A DNA stretch of 64,000 nucleotides, from NCBI RefSeq assembly GCF_015291745.1, contig NZ_CP030059.1, positions 4,677,501 through 4,741,500 of the forward strand. Reading direction: 5' to 3'. This document shows positions 53,564-62,999 of this stretch, in pieces. Under the pieces are notes generated by a model. That model was given only the letters and a program-made list of their open reading frames with translations, was not told the origin of the DNA and did not search any database. Source of the DNA: Bradyrhizobium sp. CCBAU 53351. GTDB taxonomy: Bacteria > Pseudomonadota > Alphaproteobacteria > Rhizobiales > Xanthobacteraceae. Numbering within the stretch: position 1 is the first letter of the stretch; every line of letters starts with the position of its first letter. The position numbers and the translations under genes are program-made.

Positions 53564-54625
53564 CTATTCCGCGGTTGCCATCGACGAATGCAGGAAACGG
53601 ACGACGTCCTCCGGTACGAGTTGAAGTCGCAACGCTGCTCGGAGGGCCTCGAGGCCGAAAATGTGCAGATCTTCGTTGAAGTCGCCCAGCCGGGGCGACA
53701 ATGCAATCGCTTCAATGCCGGCGGCTTCTGCGCGCTGGGTGAGAATAGCTTGTACGGCATCTCCGGCGGCATCTGCGTCACGGGCGATATAGAGTCGGCG
53801 TAGGCCAGACGGCAGCAACATGGCTGAGAGGTGATTGGCCGAGAGAGCAGCGGTCATAGGCAAGGTCGGCAGTACATAACGCAGCGACAGCATGGTCTCG
53901 ATCCCCTCGCCCGCAGCGAGCACGTCGTCCACCACGCCGAAGCGAACGGCGTTACCAAGCAGGTCGCCCATGGCCCGTCGTGGCGTGTCGATCGGGGCCT
54001 TGCCGAGCCGCACGCGATCAAAGCCGTGTGGATCTAGCCAGGTGCGATGCACGCCCGTGATCCGTCCCTCAAGGTCCGTGACAGAGCCTATCATCGCCGG
54101 CCAGGTTTCAGTCGGCAAATGCTCGTCCGGTCGGTAGTAGCAACGTGGGTGGAAGCGCAGGCTACCACCATGGTGGATTTGGCTTATTCCACGACGTTGC
54201 AAATACGTTTCCACCAACGTCCCTTCGATCGGACCGGATATCGCAAAAAGTCGACGGGCGGCTTCTTGCGATCCGGCCGGCACGACTGGACGAACGGGTC
54301 TCGGGAGTGATTGCTCCTCAGAACGAGGCAGCTTCAGAAAGCGCCTCGCCTCCTCGGCGACCTCGCGGAAGTCTCGCAAGGCAAGGCTTTCGCGGATGAT
54401 GTCGAGGAGATCGCCATGCCCCCCGGTCGCGGCATCGGTCCATTTGCCGGCTGGGCCCTTCGGCGATTCCTGGAGCCGCACAAATAACGAGCGGCCCGGG
54501 GTGTTGTGGACGTCGCCAACCACCCAGTAGCGCCCCGCCCGCTTACCATTGGGGAGATAGTGTCGGCACACCGCCTCGGCCTCGCGCGCGAGGCGGCGTG
54601 CCAGCTCGGAGACATCGCCGGACAT
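53564..54625 (-). CDS. Toprim-domain protein (DUF7146 type), primase-like
   Basis: A 353-residue protein of the plasmid/ICE primase-helicase type. The N-terminal region RYWVVGDVHNTPGRSLFVRL and GKWTDAATGGHGDLLDIIRE resembles the degenerate zinc-finger/primase domain of DUF7146 proteins. The toprim domain at about 215-320 has AAGEGIETMLSLRYVLPTLP (catalytic Glu) and YIARDADAAGDAVQAI (DxD). It probably primes or processes the transferred single strand. ATG 54625 overlaps the stop of the helicase gene (TGATG), so the two are translationally coupled. Confidence 0.9.
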   Translation of the reverse strand: MSGDVSELARRLAREAEAVCRHYLPNGKRAGRYWVVGDVHNTPGRSLFVRLQESPKGPAGKWTDAATGGHGDLLDIIRESLALRDFREVAEEARRFLKLPRSEEQSLPRPVRPVVPAGSQEAARRLFAISGPIEGTLVETYLQRRGISQIHHGGSLRFHPRCYYRPDEHLPTETWPAMIGSVTDLEGRITGVHRTWLDPHGFDRVRLGKAPIDTPRRAMGDLLGNAVRFGVVDDVLAAGEGIETMLSLRYVLPTLPMTAALSANHLSAMLLPSGLRRLYIARDADAAGDAVQAILTQRAEAAGIEAIALSPRLGDFNEDLHIFGLEALRAALRLQLVPEDVVRFLHSSMATAE

Positions 54626-57600
54626 CACGCGGCCTCCCGCTCACTGACGCCCGTAACCGGATAGGTGTCGAGCACCCTCGACAGGACCTCAATGCCGCTC
54701 GCATCCGTGGGTACGAACATGCGCAGCTTCCAGGAGATGATCTCCCCAAAGAGGCCGTAAGCACGGAGGCGATCGCGCATCGTGTCGTTGAATCCCGACA
54801 GCTCGATGCGATATGCACCCATCACCCGGACTCGACGAAGCTGGAGCCCCTCCGTTAGATCGAGGACGGTCCGTCCTTCCACCAGCGCGGCAAATGCAGC
54901 ATCCGGCGTCAGCGAAGGCGCGTCCGCCGCAAGGACGCTTGCGACCCAGACAGCAGAGACCTTGCGTCCGATGATGCGTTCGCCCGCATCGGTTTGGAGC
55001 CGATAGACGCGGGTCGACTCGTTCGGCAACCGCTTCCAGATCGGTAACAGCAAGCCCGCCACAACGTGGATCGTGCTTTCCGTGAACTCGGGCACCTCGG
55101 CAAGCTCCGCCAGCCAGGTCGAGGCAAAGCGTTTACGATCCGCTTCGTCCCAATGACTTTCGGCCATGGTGGTCAAGGGGACCGTGTGCTGGTCCATCGG
55201 CCGGATCAGACGGACGCGCCGCTCGATCTCGCCGTCATCGAGCATGACGCTCGCCGCGGGGACCTGCACGGCGGCTCGTCCCGAGCGCTCATTGACGAGC
55301 AGGACGGCCTGACGATCGGAAAGACGAGCAAGAGCATCATCCAGACTCACCGGATGATTGCGCTGGCGCTGGGCGACCGTGAGCAGCCGGGTCTCGGCGC
55401 CGGTCCCCGGATGGTCATAGATCGTCCGCCGGTCGGTGACGACAAAGCTCTCGGCACGGAGGGTTTCCAACCCCACGTCGTAGGTGCCGGATGCAACCGC
55501 GCCTTCGATCCGAGCGGTCAAGAGCTGCTCGAAGGCGGTGAACAGCACATTCTGTAGGTCAATGGTGAGCGCCAATAACCTGTTCAGAAAGGTCGTGATC
55601 GGCGGCAGGTCATCCCTGAGCCCATTGGCATCCATGAGCTTCAGACCGGTCGCATCCTCGAACCTCCCAAGCGAGCAGCCGTCGACCTTGCCTCGCGCGA
55701 GCAGCGTGTAGAGCTGACGCAACGCATCACGTCCGTACTGGCTTTCGAGATTGTCTTCGGGCCGGAACAGGCCCTGTCCTCCGGTCTGACGTTGGCCGCG
55801 CGTAATGGCTCCCAACGTATCGAGCCGGCGGGCAATGGTGCTGAGAAAGCGCTTTTCGGCCTTCACGTCTGTCGCGACGGGACGAAACAGCGGCGGCTGT
55901 GCCTGATTGGTCCGGTTTGTGCGGCCGAGCCCCTGGATCGCGGCATCGGCCTTCCAGCCGGGCTCAAGCAGGTAATGAACCCGCAAGCGGCGATTCCGCG
56001 CCGACAACTCGGCATGGTAGCTCCTCCCCGTGCCGCCCGCGTCGGAGAACACGAGGATGCGCTTGACGTCGTCCATGAAGGCCGAGGTCTCAGCGAGATT
56101 GGCCGAACCGGCGCGGTTTTCGACCACCAACCGGTCGTCCTTGCGGATGATGCGGCGCGAGCGGCCGGTCACTTCGGCGACCATGTCGGTGCCGAAGCGC
56201 TGCACTATTTGATCCAGCGCGCCGGGTACCGGAGGCAGCGAGGCGAGTTTCTCGATGAGGCGGCCACGTCGTGTTACGGCTTCCCGGCTCTCAACCGGCT
56301 GGCCATCGCGATAGACAGGCCGAGAGCACAGGTTGCCCTCCGAGTCGGTAAAGGGCTCGTAGAGCTGGACCGGAAAGGAATGGGCGAGATAGTCGAGCAC
56401 ATACTCGCGCGGGGTGATGTCGACCTGGACGTCGCCCCAATCTTCGGTCGGGATCTCGGCGAGCCGGCGCTCCATCAGCGCTTCGCCCGTTGAGACAATC
56501 TGGATGACAGCGGCATGGCCGGCGTCGAGATCGCGGTCGATCGATCGGATGAGCGACGGCGTCTTCATCGAGGTCAGCAGATGGCCGAAGAAGCGCTGTT
56601 TGGCGCTCTCGAAGGCGGATCGGGCCGCGGATTTTGCCTGCCCGTTCAGCGTTCCAGTTTCGCCGGTGATGTTGGCGGCCCGCATCGCCGCGTCGAGATT
56701 ATTATGGATGATGCTGAACGCGTCGGCATAGGCGTCGTAGATGCGAACCTGTTCCGGCGTAAGCTGGTGTTCAGCGAGTTCGTACTCGACGCCCTCATAG
56801 GACAATGAGCGGGCAGCGTAGAGACCGAGCGCCTTGAGGTCGCGCGCCAGCACCTCCATTGCCGCAACTCCACCCTCCTCGATTGCCTCAACGAACTCGG
56901 CGCGTGTGGCGAATGGGAAATCGGCGCCGCCCCAAAGGCCGAGGCGCTGGGCATAAGCGAGGTTGTGGACCGTGGTAGCGCCCGTCGCCGACACGTAAAT
57001 CACGCGAGCGTTTGGTAAGGCATGCTGGAGCCTCAAGCCCGCCCGCCCCTGCTGAGAGGCCGCCTGGTCGCCGCGCTCGCCCTTGCCGCCGACCGCATTC
57101 TGCATGGCGTGGCTCTCGTCGAAGACGATCACTCCGTCGAAGTCAGAACCCAACCATTCAACGATCTGCCCGACACGCGAAAGCTTCTCGCCACGCTCGT
57201 CGGTGCGTAGCGTGGCATAGGTGGCAAAAAGGATACCTTCCGAAAGCCGGATCGGGGTGCCCTGGCGAAACCGGGATAGAGGCGTAACGAGCAGTCGCTC
57301 CATACCGAGCGCGGACCAGTCGCGCTGGGCATCTTCGATCAGTTTGTCGGATTTGCTGACCCAGATCGCACGGCGGCGGCCCTTGAGCCAATTGTCGAGC
57401 AGGATCCCTGCGACCTGCCGCCCCTTGCCCGCGCCGGTGCCATCGCCCAAGAACCAGCCGCGGCGAAAGCGGACGGCAGTCTTCGCGTCGTCGCGCGCGG
57501 CGGCCACAACATCAAACGTCGTATCGACCGTCCAGGAGCCAGCGAGAAATTCGGAATGCGCCTCGCCGGCATAAATGACGCTCTCGATCTGAGCGTCCGA

Positions 57601-58986
57601 CAGAACTCCATCTGCCACCAGGCCTGAAGGCAGATGCGGCCGGTAAGACGGCTTCGGCGGCGCAACGGACGCCATCGCCGCGGATTGCACGAGCTTGGTC
57701 GGATGCGCGCACGATCCGGGAATGCGGATCGACTGCAATCCGTACTCCTCATAGAGCGCGTCGGTTAGCCGGGCGCCTTCCGGCGGCGACCATTCGACCG
57801 TCTCGTACGTTAGTTCGACGCCATTTGACGCTGCACTTTCCGAAGTGGACGACAGGCGTGATGCAGAAGCGCCAGCTGATCGAGACATTGCACGCCGCCT
57901 GACGACGTCGGCCACGACCGGCGCGGCGAGGGGCAGCCTCGGAGGCACATGCAGGGTTACCCAATTGAGCAAGGTGGCGACATCGCCGGCCATGCCTTGC
58001 GAGGCAGGAAAAGCCTTCGGATCGGCAGCAGGCAGCTTGTCGATCACAAGCAGCCGCGTGTCCGTCTGAGTGCCGTGCTTGGCGTAGACGGCGCCGTCGA
58101 TCGCGGCAGAAAACACGACCCGTCCGCACTCCTGGAGGCGAACAAAGGAGTCGGTCCACGCCGGGTTATCCGGCGCAAGGCCCGCGCCAGCGATGGCGAC
58201 GAGGCGTCCACCGTCGCAAAGACGCGCGAGCGCCGAAGCGATGTGCCGAAAAGCAGCGTCCGCCATCCGTCGATCGACATTCGCCACCGCTGAGAACGGC
58301 GGGTTCATCAGAACGACGCTCGGCACTACCCTCGCGTCGAGATGATCATCGATCTGCGCGCCGTCGAACCGCGTAACCTCAATGTTGGCAAACAAATGGT
58401 CTAGCAACGCCGCTCGGCTATCGGCCAACTCGTTCAACATCAGAGAGCCGCCGGCGAGCTCGGCAAGGATGGCGAGCAAGCCGGTCCCCGCGGATGGCTC
58501 CAGAACGCGGTCGGCAGGCGTAATGCCGGCCGCGGCGCATGCGGCCAGCCCAAGCGGGATCGGCGTCGAGAATTGCTGAAGCGCCTGACTGTCCTCGGAA
58601 CGCCGTGTATGGGTCGGCAGACAGCTCGCGGTTCTCGCGAGCATTGGCAGCATGGCAGCCGTCGAGCCAGCCTTGGCGCGCATGGCCGGACCGAACTTGC
58701 GCAGGAAGAGAACGGTTGCCGCCTCGCAAACGTCATAGGCGGTCTTCCAATTCCAGGCTCCGGTTGCGTCCGAGGCACCGAATGCAGCCTCCATGGCGCC
58801 ACACAGGACGGCGGCATCGATGCGACGTCCGCGTTCGAGATCCGTCAAGATCTGTCGGGCGGCCTTGAGGACGGCAGAGGTGAGAGTGGCAGCGGCACGC
58901 ATCGAGAGCGGCGCGGCGGCAGCGCCGCCGGCGAGAGATTCGGTCATGGCAAGATTTCTCGGGAGAGCGGGAACGGGTCGAACCAT
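54625..58986 (-). CDS. Large methylase / Strawberry-notch-like helicase fusion
   Basis: A 1453-residue protein. Residues about 140-240 are an N6-adenine-type methyltransferase fold: VLEPSAGTGLLAILAELAGG (SAM motif I, ~161) and VVLMNPPFSAV (NPPF motif, ~228). From about 490 follows an SF2 helicase of the Strawberry-notch type. Its Walker A-like motif is FLGDGTGAGKGRQVAGILLD (~514), DExH is VIVFDESHAM (~623), motif III-like VIYVSATGATT, and motif VI-like IQGLGRTNRTNQAQPPLF. ATG 58986 follows AAAGGAGAG. Both catalytic halves look intact. Common on alphaproteobacterial conjugative elements; it may protect or remodel incoming DNA, but the function is unproved. Confidence 0.9.
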   Translation of the reverse strand: MVRPVPALPRNLAMTESLAGGAAAAPLSMRAAATLTSAVLKAARQILTDLERGRRIDAAVLCGAMEAAFGASDATGAWNWKTAYDVCEAATVLFLRKFGPAMRAKAGSTAAMLPMLARTASCLPTHTRRSEDSQALQQFSTPIPLGLAACAAAGITPADRVLEPSAGTGLLAILAELAGGSLMLNELADSRAALLDHLFANIEVTRFDGAQIDDHLDARVVPSVVLMNPPFSAVANVDRRMADAAFRHIASALARLCDGGRLVAIAGAGLAPDNPAWTDSFVRLQECGRVVFSAAIDGAVYAKHGTQTDTRLLVIDKLPAADPKAFPASQGMAGDVATLLNWVTLHVPPRLPLAAPVVADVVRRRAMSRSAGASASRLSSTSESAASNGVELTYETVEWSPPEGARLTDALYEEYGLQSIRIPGSCAHPTKLVQSAAMASVAPPKPSYRPHLPSGLVADGVLSDAQIESVIYAGEAHSEFLAGSWTVDTTFDVVAAARDDAKTAVRFRRGWFLGDGTGAGKGRQVAGILLDNWLKGRRRAIWVSKSDKLIEDAQRDWSALGMERLLVTPLSRFRQGTPIRLSEGILFATYATLRTDERGEKLSRVGQIVEWLGSDFDGVIVFDESHAMQNAVGGKGERGDQAASQQGRAGLRLQHALPNARVIYVSATGATTVHNLAYAQRLGLWGGADFPFATRAEFVEAIEEGGVAAMEVLARDLKALGLYAARSLSYEGVEYELAEHQLTPEQVRIYDAYADAFSIIHNNLDAAMRAANITGETGTLNGQAKSAARSAFESAKQRFFGHLLTSMKTPSLIRSIDRDLDAGHAAVIQIVSTGEALMERRLAEIPTEDWGDVQVDITPREYVLDYLAHSFPVQLYEPFTDSEGNLCSRPVYRDGQPVESREAVTRRGRLIEKLASLPPVPGALDQIVQRFGTDMVAEVTGRSRRIIRKDDRLVVENRAGSANLAETSAFMDDVKRILVFSDAGGTGRSYHAELSARNRRLRVHYLLEPGWKADAAIQGLGRTNRTNQAQPPLFRPVATDVKAEKRFLSTIARRLDTLGAITRGQRQTGGQGLFRPEDNLESQYGRDALRQLYTLLARGKVDGCSLGRFEDATGLKLMDANGLRDDLPPITTFLNRLLALTIDLQNVLFTAFEQLLTARIEGAVASGTYDVGLETLRAESFVVTDRRTIYDHPGTGAETRLLTVAQRQRNHPVSLDDALARLSDRQAVLLVNERSGRAAVQVPAASVMLDDGEIERRVRLIRPMDQHTVPLTTMAESHWDEADRKRFASTWLAELAEVPEFTESTIHVVAGLLLPIWKRLPNESTRVYRLQTDAGERIIGRKVSAVWVASVLAADAPSLTPDAAFAALVEGRTVLDLTEGLQLRRVRVMGAYRIELSGFNDTMRDRLRAYGLFGEIISWKLRMFVPTDASGIEVLSRVLDTYPVTGVSEREAA

Positions 58987-59057
58987 CAGGCGCTCTCCTT
59001 TGACCCAACGGCTCAAACCCTTCCCGGCCCGGCTCTCCCTCTCAGCGCTCACTCAAT

Positions 59058-59090
59058 AAAAATGGGGACCGGCGCTACTCACCGGTCCCC
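59058..59090 (-). terminator. Rho-independent terminator after the ParB-like gene
   Basis: On the minus strand GGGGACCGG (59090-59082) pairs with CCGGTCCCC (59072-59064) around a 9-base loop, followed by ATTTTTATT. A perfect 9-bp GC-rich stem plus a T-tract, 42 bp past the ParB-like stop. The downstream helicase gene must therefore have its own promoter in the remaining ~75 bp or rely on read-through. Confidence 0.85.
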
Positions 59091-59131
59091 AAGCAACTGC
59101 AGGACAGCCTCAGCCGTCCCGCCACATGATG

Positions 59132-61249
59132 TCACTCAGCCGCATCGAGTTGTCGCGGATCATCATCGCTGACGTTTTCCGAATCCTCCTCGTCGGCGAG
59201 GAATTCGGGCAGCGGGCCCGCTCCGCCCTCCTGCGCCACTGGCGCCGCATCGGGATCGACGAGGCGCAGCGGCTCCGGCAGCCAGCCCGAGCCATCGAGT
59301 AGACGCTCGGCCTCCTTTGCCATCTCAGCCTTCTTCAGATGGTCGATCAGTTGTGCCGACGACTCGCCCTTGGCTTCCCGCACCGCCTCCAGAATTCGCG
59401 GCTTGGTGACCCGGCCGAGATAGTTGTCGACGGTCGGTCGCCAGCCGACCTGCACCATGTCGAGTCCGACCGCGCGCGCAAGCACATCAGCTTGGTCGAG
59501 ACGCGTGCGGACACCGTGAGCGGAGACACGGCTCTGATTGTAGCGGTTGGCCGGCTCGTAGACGGCGTTGACCGCAAATGATGCACAGTGGGAGAACAAT
59601 GATGCCTGTGCACCACCGTCAAGAGCCGTGAGCGCATCCCAGAGATCGTTTTCGCTCCTCGGCAACCGTGCCTTCCAGGACTCATGCCGCGCCTCGACAG
59701 CCTTCGCAGACGCGCTTTCCCTCAGCCCGGGAGCTTGGGCAGGAAAGGTCGGTGTACGAAGGCCGATCTCCAGACAGTTCCCGGACGATGCGAACCGATA
59801 AAAGGCCGTCAGCACGAAGTTATGCAACACCGCCTGAAACGCGATCGCAGGATTTTCTGCCAGCGCATCTCGCAATGCCAGCGTACGATGCGCCGTCAGC
59901 TCGGTGATCAGCCGATCCGGCAGAGGTTTGGCCGTGTCCTCATCATCCTCTTCGGCATCAAGAGTGCCACCTGCGACTGCGATGATCGTGCGCTGAACTG
60001 AAGTGCCAGGCTCCTGCCCTTCAGTCGACGACACGTCGGCGTTCTGCCCGACATCAGGATCAGTTTCCAGCACATCGTCCTCCGGCCGGACGTAACCCCG
60101 GTCCACGGAGAGGCGTCCTTCGGAATCGATGCTGATGAAGACACCAGCTCGGGCGATCTCGGTCGGTTCGTAAAGCATCGGCCGGTCTTCAAATGCCGCC
60201 AGTGCCGACTCGATTTCGCCGAGACGCTGATCGACCTCTTCGGGCAATTCGTCGGCATCCTGGTAGTCGGTTTCCAGCTTGGCCTGCTCGGCGTTCAGCG
60301 CATCGATGGTGGCCTGCTCCTCAGGCGAGAGATCGACAGGTCTGCCTTCGATTTCTCGTAGGCCTTGTGTGTGACCGTAGGAGAAGTCTACGGCGACTGA
60401 GATCCACTTCCAGCCTTCGGCAGCAATCGTCTCAGCTTCGGCTTTGAGCTTTTCGGTTACGAGGCGGTCGAGCAACACGACGTCCTGAAGCCAGCCGCCG
60501 TCGTCGTGCTCGAACAAATCCCGCAGAACGCCGCCACCCGCGTGCTGATATTTATCGAGGCCCACAAACTGCGCCCGGCGATCGGACCCGCGCACGGTGT
60601 TCTCAGTGAGCAGCCGGCGGATCTGGTAAGGCTCGTCATAACCGGAACGGCTGACGTTCTCCCAGACTTGCTCCTGGCGGGCGTGATCGGCTGTGACCGA
60701 GAACGCCATGAGCTGCTCGAGCGTCATGCCGTCTTCGGCGTAGACCTCATGCAGTTTCGGCGACACCGACGCCAGCCGCAGCCGCTGCTTCACGATCGCA
60801 GGGTTCACGAAGTGCCGGGCGGCGATGTCTTCCTCGGTCATGCCGAGATCGCGGAGAGTCTGGAAGGCCCGAAACTGATCGAGCGGGTGCAGACCGACCC
60901 GCTCATCGTTCTCCGCCACCGAATCGTCCGCGGCAATGCCCCCTTCACGCACAACGCACGGCACCGCCTGCGTCTTTGACATGCGTTTCTGTTTCACCAG
61001 AAGCTCGAGGGCACGATAGCGCCTGCCGCCCGCCGGCACCTCGAACATGCCGGTCTCGTTGTCATCTGCATCAACGACGGCCCGGACACTTAGACTTTGC
61101 AGAAGCGTACGCTGCGCGATGCTCTCGGCTAGCTGTTCGATCGAGACACCGGCCTTGACGCGGCGAACGTTCGACTGGCTGAGCACGAGCTTGTTGAACG
61201 GAATATCCCGGGAAGGCGACAGCGTGATCTTTTGTACGGCTTTCGTCAT
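59132..61249 (-). CDS. ParB-like nuclease/partition-domain protein
   Basis: A 705-residue protein. The first ~220 residues are a ParB/KorB-like domain: IPFNKLVLSQSNVRRVKAGV, then VPAGGRRYRALELLVKQKRM (the GxRRxxA box), ERVGLHPLDQFRAFQTLRDL, and an HTH (MTEEDIAARHFVNPAIVKQR). The long remainder is acidic and helical with no recognised fold. It is far longer than partition ParB (~300) and no parA is in the window, so a regulatory or DNA-protection role is as likely as partition. A GGAGAG site precedes the ATG. It has a structured leader shared with ardC and a strong terminator behind it. Confidence 0.85.
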   Translation of the reverse strand: MTKAVQKITLSPSRDIPFNKLVLSQSNVRRVKAGVSIEQLAESIAQRTLLQSLSVRAVVDADDNETGMFEVPAGGRRYRALELLVKQKRMSKTQAVPCVVREGGIAADDSVAENDERVGLHPLDQFRAFQTLRDLGMTEEDIAARHFVNPAIVKQRLRLASVSPKLHEVYAEDGMTLEQLMAFSVTADHARQEQVWENVSRSGYDEPYQIRRLLTENTVRGSDRRAQFVGLDKYQHAGGGVLRDLFEHDDGGWLQDVVLLDRLVTEKLKAEAETIAAEGWKWISVAVDFSYGHTQGLREIEGRPVDLSPEEQATIDALNAEQAKLETDYQDADELPEEVDQRLGEIESALAAFEDRPMLYEPTEIARAGVFISIDSEGRLSVDRGYVRPEDDVLETDPDVGQNADVSSTEGQEPGTSVQRTIIAVAGGTLDAEEDDEDTAKPLPDRLITELTAHRTLALRDALAENPAIAFQAVLHNFVLTAFYRFASSGNCLEIGLRTPTFPAQAPGLRESASAKAVEARHESWKARLPRSENDLWDALTALDGGAQASLFSHCASFAVNAVYEPANRYNQSRVSAHGVRTRLDQADVLARAVGLDMVQVGWRPTVDNYLGRVTKPRILEAVREAKGESSAQLIDHLKKAEMAKEAERLLDGSGWLPEPLRLVDPDAAPVAQEGGAGPLPEFLADEEDSENVSDDDPRQLDAAE

Positions 61250-61320
61250 TTTGGCTCTCCACGACGGGCGGCCGTGAGACTCTCTCTCGGCTTCCAACCC
61301 GTCGCGAACAGCCTCCCCTC
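61250..61320 (-). promoter_or_regulatory. Structured leader of the ParB-like gene (pair of the ardC leader)
   Basis: GACGGG (61263-61268) and CCCGTC (61298-61303) form a stem whose near arm lies 14 bp from the start codon, enclosing GAGA-gagag-TCTC-like inner pairing. The Shine-Dalgarno GGAGA sits directly between stem and ATG. The ardC leader has the same stem, the same CTCTCTC-rich loop and the same 14-bp offset. Confidence 0.6.
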
Positions 61321-61346
61321 CTCTCACTCTCGCGCGAGGCCAAGCA

Positions 61347-62309
61347 TCACGCCGCCTCGTGATCGGCGACAGCCGAATCCAGCGACGCGGACTCAATGGA
61401 CCCGGGAACGAAGCCGAGCAAATAGTCCGCGGCCTTGCTCGCCTGCGAGGCGGCCCGCACGATGGCGCGATTGTCTTCGCGCAGGACTTCGAGCCAGGAG
61501 CCGATATAGTCGGCATGGCGCACGGTCGGCGCGATCCCGAGCGACGCACAGCCGAACGCGGAACTTAATTCGGCAACCAACTCCTCGAAGGCATATTTCT
61601 TCGTACCGTAGGATCCGCTCTGGTCGCGGTTGAGACGCGAGGAGTGCCCGGTCGCATGACCGAGTTCATGCAACGCGGTGCGGTGCCAGTTGATGGGTTC
61701 GAAATAGGCCTGGGGCGGTGGGACCTGAACATAGTCTTCGGCTGTGGCATAGAATGCGCGATCCCCGCCGATCCGAAATGGAATTCCGCTGGCCTTGATC
61801 AGGGCGTCGACCGTGGGTTCGATGAGGCCAGCCGGCGGTGGCGGCGCAACGGCGGCAATATTGTCGGGCAGTTCATCGCACTGATCGGTGTTGAAAACGG
61901 TAAATCGTTTGAGGAATGGAATCGCCTGCGCGTCTTCGCCGGTCTCGGCGGCGCGTCGCTTTGCGTCATTCGGCACGAAACGATCCGCATAGACCACAGT
62001 GGTGCCGCGCTCTCCCTTGCGAACGTGGCCGCCAAGCGAGAGCGCCTGACGGAAGGTGAGCCAACTTTGCCCGGTGAATCCACGTTCGATAACGGCTCCC
62101 CAGAGGATGAGGATGTTGACGCCGCTGTATTGCCTGTTCGTCGACGCATTGTTCGGCATCGCCAGCGGCGCTTTCGCCGCGGCCGTACCCCAGGGCTGAA
62201 CCCAGGGGACGCGTCCGGCCTCAAGCTCGGCAATGATCTTGTCGGAGATTTCATTATAGAGGTTCGCCCGGTCCTGGCCGGCGCGCGCGCAAGCAGTACG
62301 GTTTGACAT
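61347..62309 (-). CDS. ardC: ArdC-type antirestriction protein
   Basis: A 320-residue protein. The N-terminal ssDNA-binding domain (about 12-140) reads RANLYNEISDKIIAELEAGR, VPWVQPWG, NILILWGAVIERGFTGQSWL and GGHVRKGERGTTVVYADRFV. The C-terminal zincin-like metalloprotease-type domain has HELGHATGHSSRLNRDQSGS with the HExxH motif, then YAFEELVAELSSAFGCASLG. ArdC of conjugative plasmids shields entering single-stranded DNA from restriction. ATG 62309 follows GGAGACCCGCG. Its place with ParB-like, helicase, toprim and DUF736 genes fits a leading-region module expressed early in the recipient. Confidence 0.93.
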   Translation of the reverse strand: MSNRTACARAGQDRANLYNEISDKIIAELEAGRVPWVQPWGTAAAKAPLAMPNNASTNRQYSGVNILILWGAVIERGFTGQSWLTFRQALSLGGHVRKGERGTTVVYADRFVPNDAKRRAAETGEDAQAIPFLKRFTVFNTDQCDELPDNIAAVAPPPPAGLIEPTVDALIKASGIPFRIGGDRAFYATAEDYVQVPPPQAYFEPINWHRTALHELGHATGHSSRLNRDQSGSYGTKKYAFEELVAELSSAFGCASLGIAPTVRHADYIGSWLEVLREDNRAIVRAASQASKAADYLLGFVPGSIESASLDSAVADHEAA

Positions 62310-62385
62310 CGCGGGTCTCCGCGACGGGCGCCGCGAGCCTCTCTCGCAGCTTGTAACCCGTCACGGAAAACCCAGCCCGCACTCT
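62310..62385 (-). promoter_or_regulatory. Structured leader of ardC
   Basis: GACGGG (62323-62328) pairs with CCCGTC (62357-62362); inside, GCGAG pairs with CTCGC. The stem starts 14 bp from the ATG, as in the ParB-like leader. Flanking sequence (CTCTCAC-CTCTC tracts) is also alike. The repeated design suggests common control of the two genes. Confidence 0.6.
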
Positions 62386-62798
62386 CACTCTCGGCTCTCA
62401 GCGCCATCTACCTGGGACCGCAGGCCCGATCAGGCGTGCGCCAGGGGCGCATCGCCTCAACGGAAAATGGCACCCGGAGAGCGTGAGCATAGCGACCCGA
62501 AGGGACACGCGGGTCCGAGTGCAGCGACGAGACCGGTTCAATAGCGGCACCCGGGAACGGGGCAGTGATAGCGACGCCGGCATACTTCATGACGGCGGGC
62601 CCCTTTCCTGAGTGCCCCCGGCGAGGAGCACCAAAGCTCTAGCGCGAGGGATCGAAGCCGCACGGCCGAGACGCAGCGCGGCTCGGTTCACAAGAGCCCG
62701 GTGCGGCCATTGCCGCACGCGCCCAGCCAGTCCTTGCGTTTCTGCTCGAGCTGAGGACCACAGTTCAGCATTTTGCTTGTTGCGATGGTGCTTCGGGA
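62386..62798. other. Gene-free 413 bp with mutually exclusive hairpins
   Basis: No supportable gene. The segment 62641-62735 is densely structured. GCCGCAC (62657-62663) can pair with GTGCGGC (62701-62707), enclosing a second hairpin CCGAG/CTCGG (62666-62686). GTGCGGC can alternatively pair with a second GCCGCAC (62712-62718) in a tight CATT-loop hairpin. The three strands give two exclusive folds. Function unknown. Confidence 0.5.
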
Positions 62799-62999
62799 TC
62801 ATGCCGGATCCCCATTCATTCGCACCTTTAGCTTGAAGTGCGGCACCGTCGTGCTGCGCCACCATGCCAATGCGTCCCCACATTCCATGCAAGGCTTTCC
62901 GTCATCGTCGATTGAAAGTGATTGGGTGAGCGTCACCGCGTATGTCGCACCGCAGTGCGGACACGCGTAGTCCTCTCCCGATTCCCATGGCTGCGTCAT
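62799..62999 (-). CDS. Small zinc-ribbon-like protein
   Basis: A 66-residue protein, MTQPWESGEDYACPHCGATY, then AVTLTQSLSIDDDGKPCMEC and GDALAWWRSTTVPHFKLKVR. Two CxxC knuckles (CPHC, CMEC) make a short zinc ribbon. No ribosome-binding site of note is seen before the ATG. An in-frame longer reading adds 16 residues. The function is unknown; similar small zinc ribbons occur on conjugative elements. Confidence 0.6.
   Translation of the reverse strand: MTQPWESGEDYACPHCGATYAVTLTQSLSIDDDGKPCMECGDALAWWRSTTVPHFKLKVRMNGDPA

Noticed and set aside
59132..61249. Standard chromosome/plasmid partition ParB
   Set aside because: The protein is more than twice the usual length and no parA is encoded in the window, so a partition role is not claimed.
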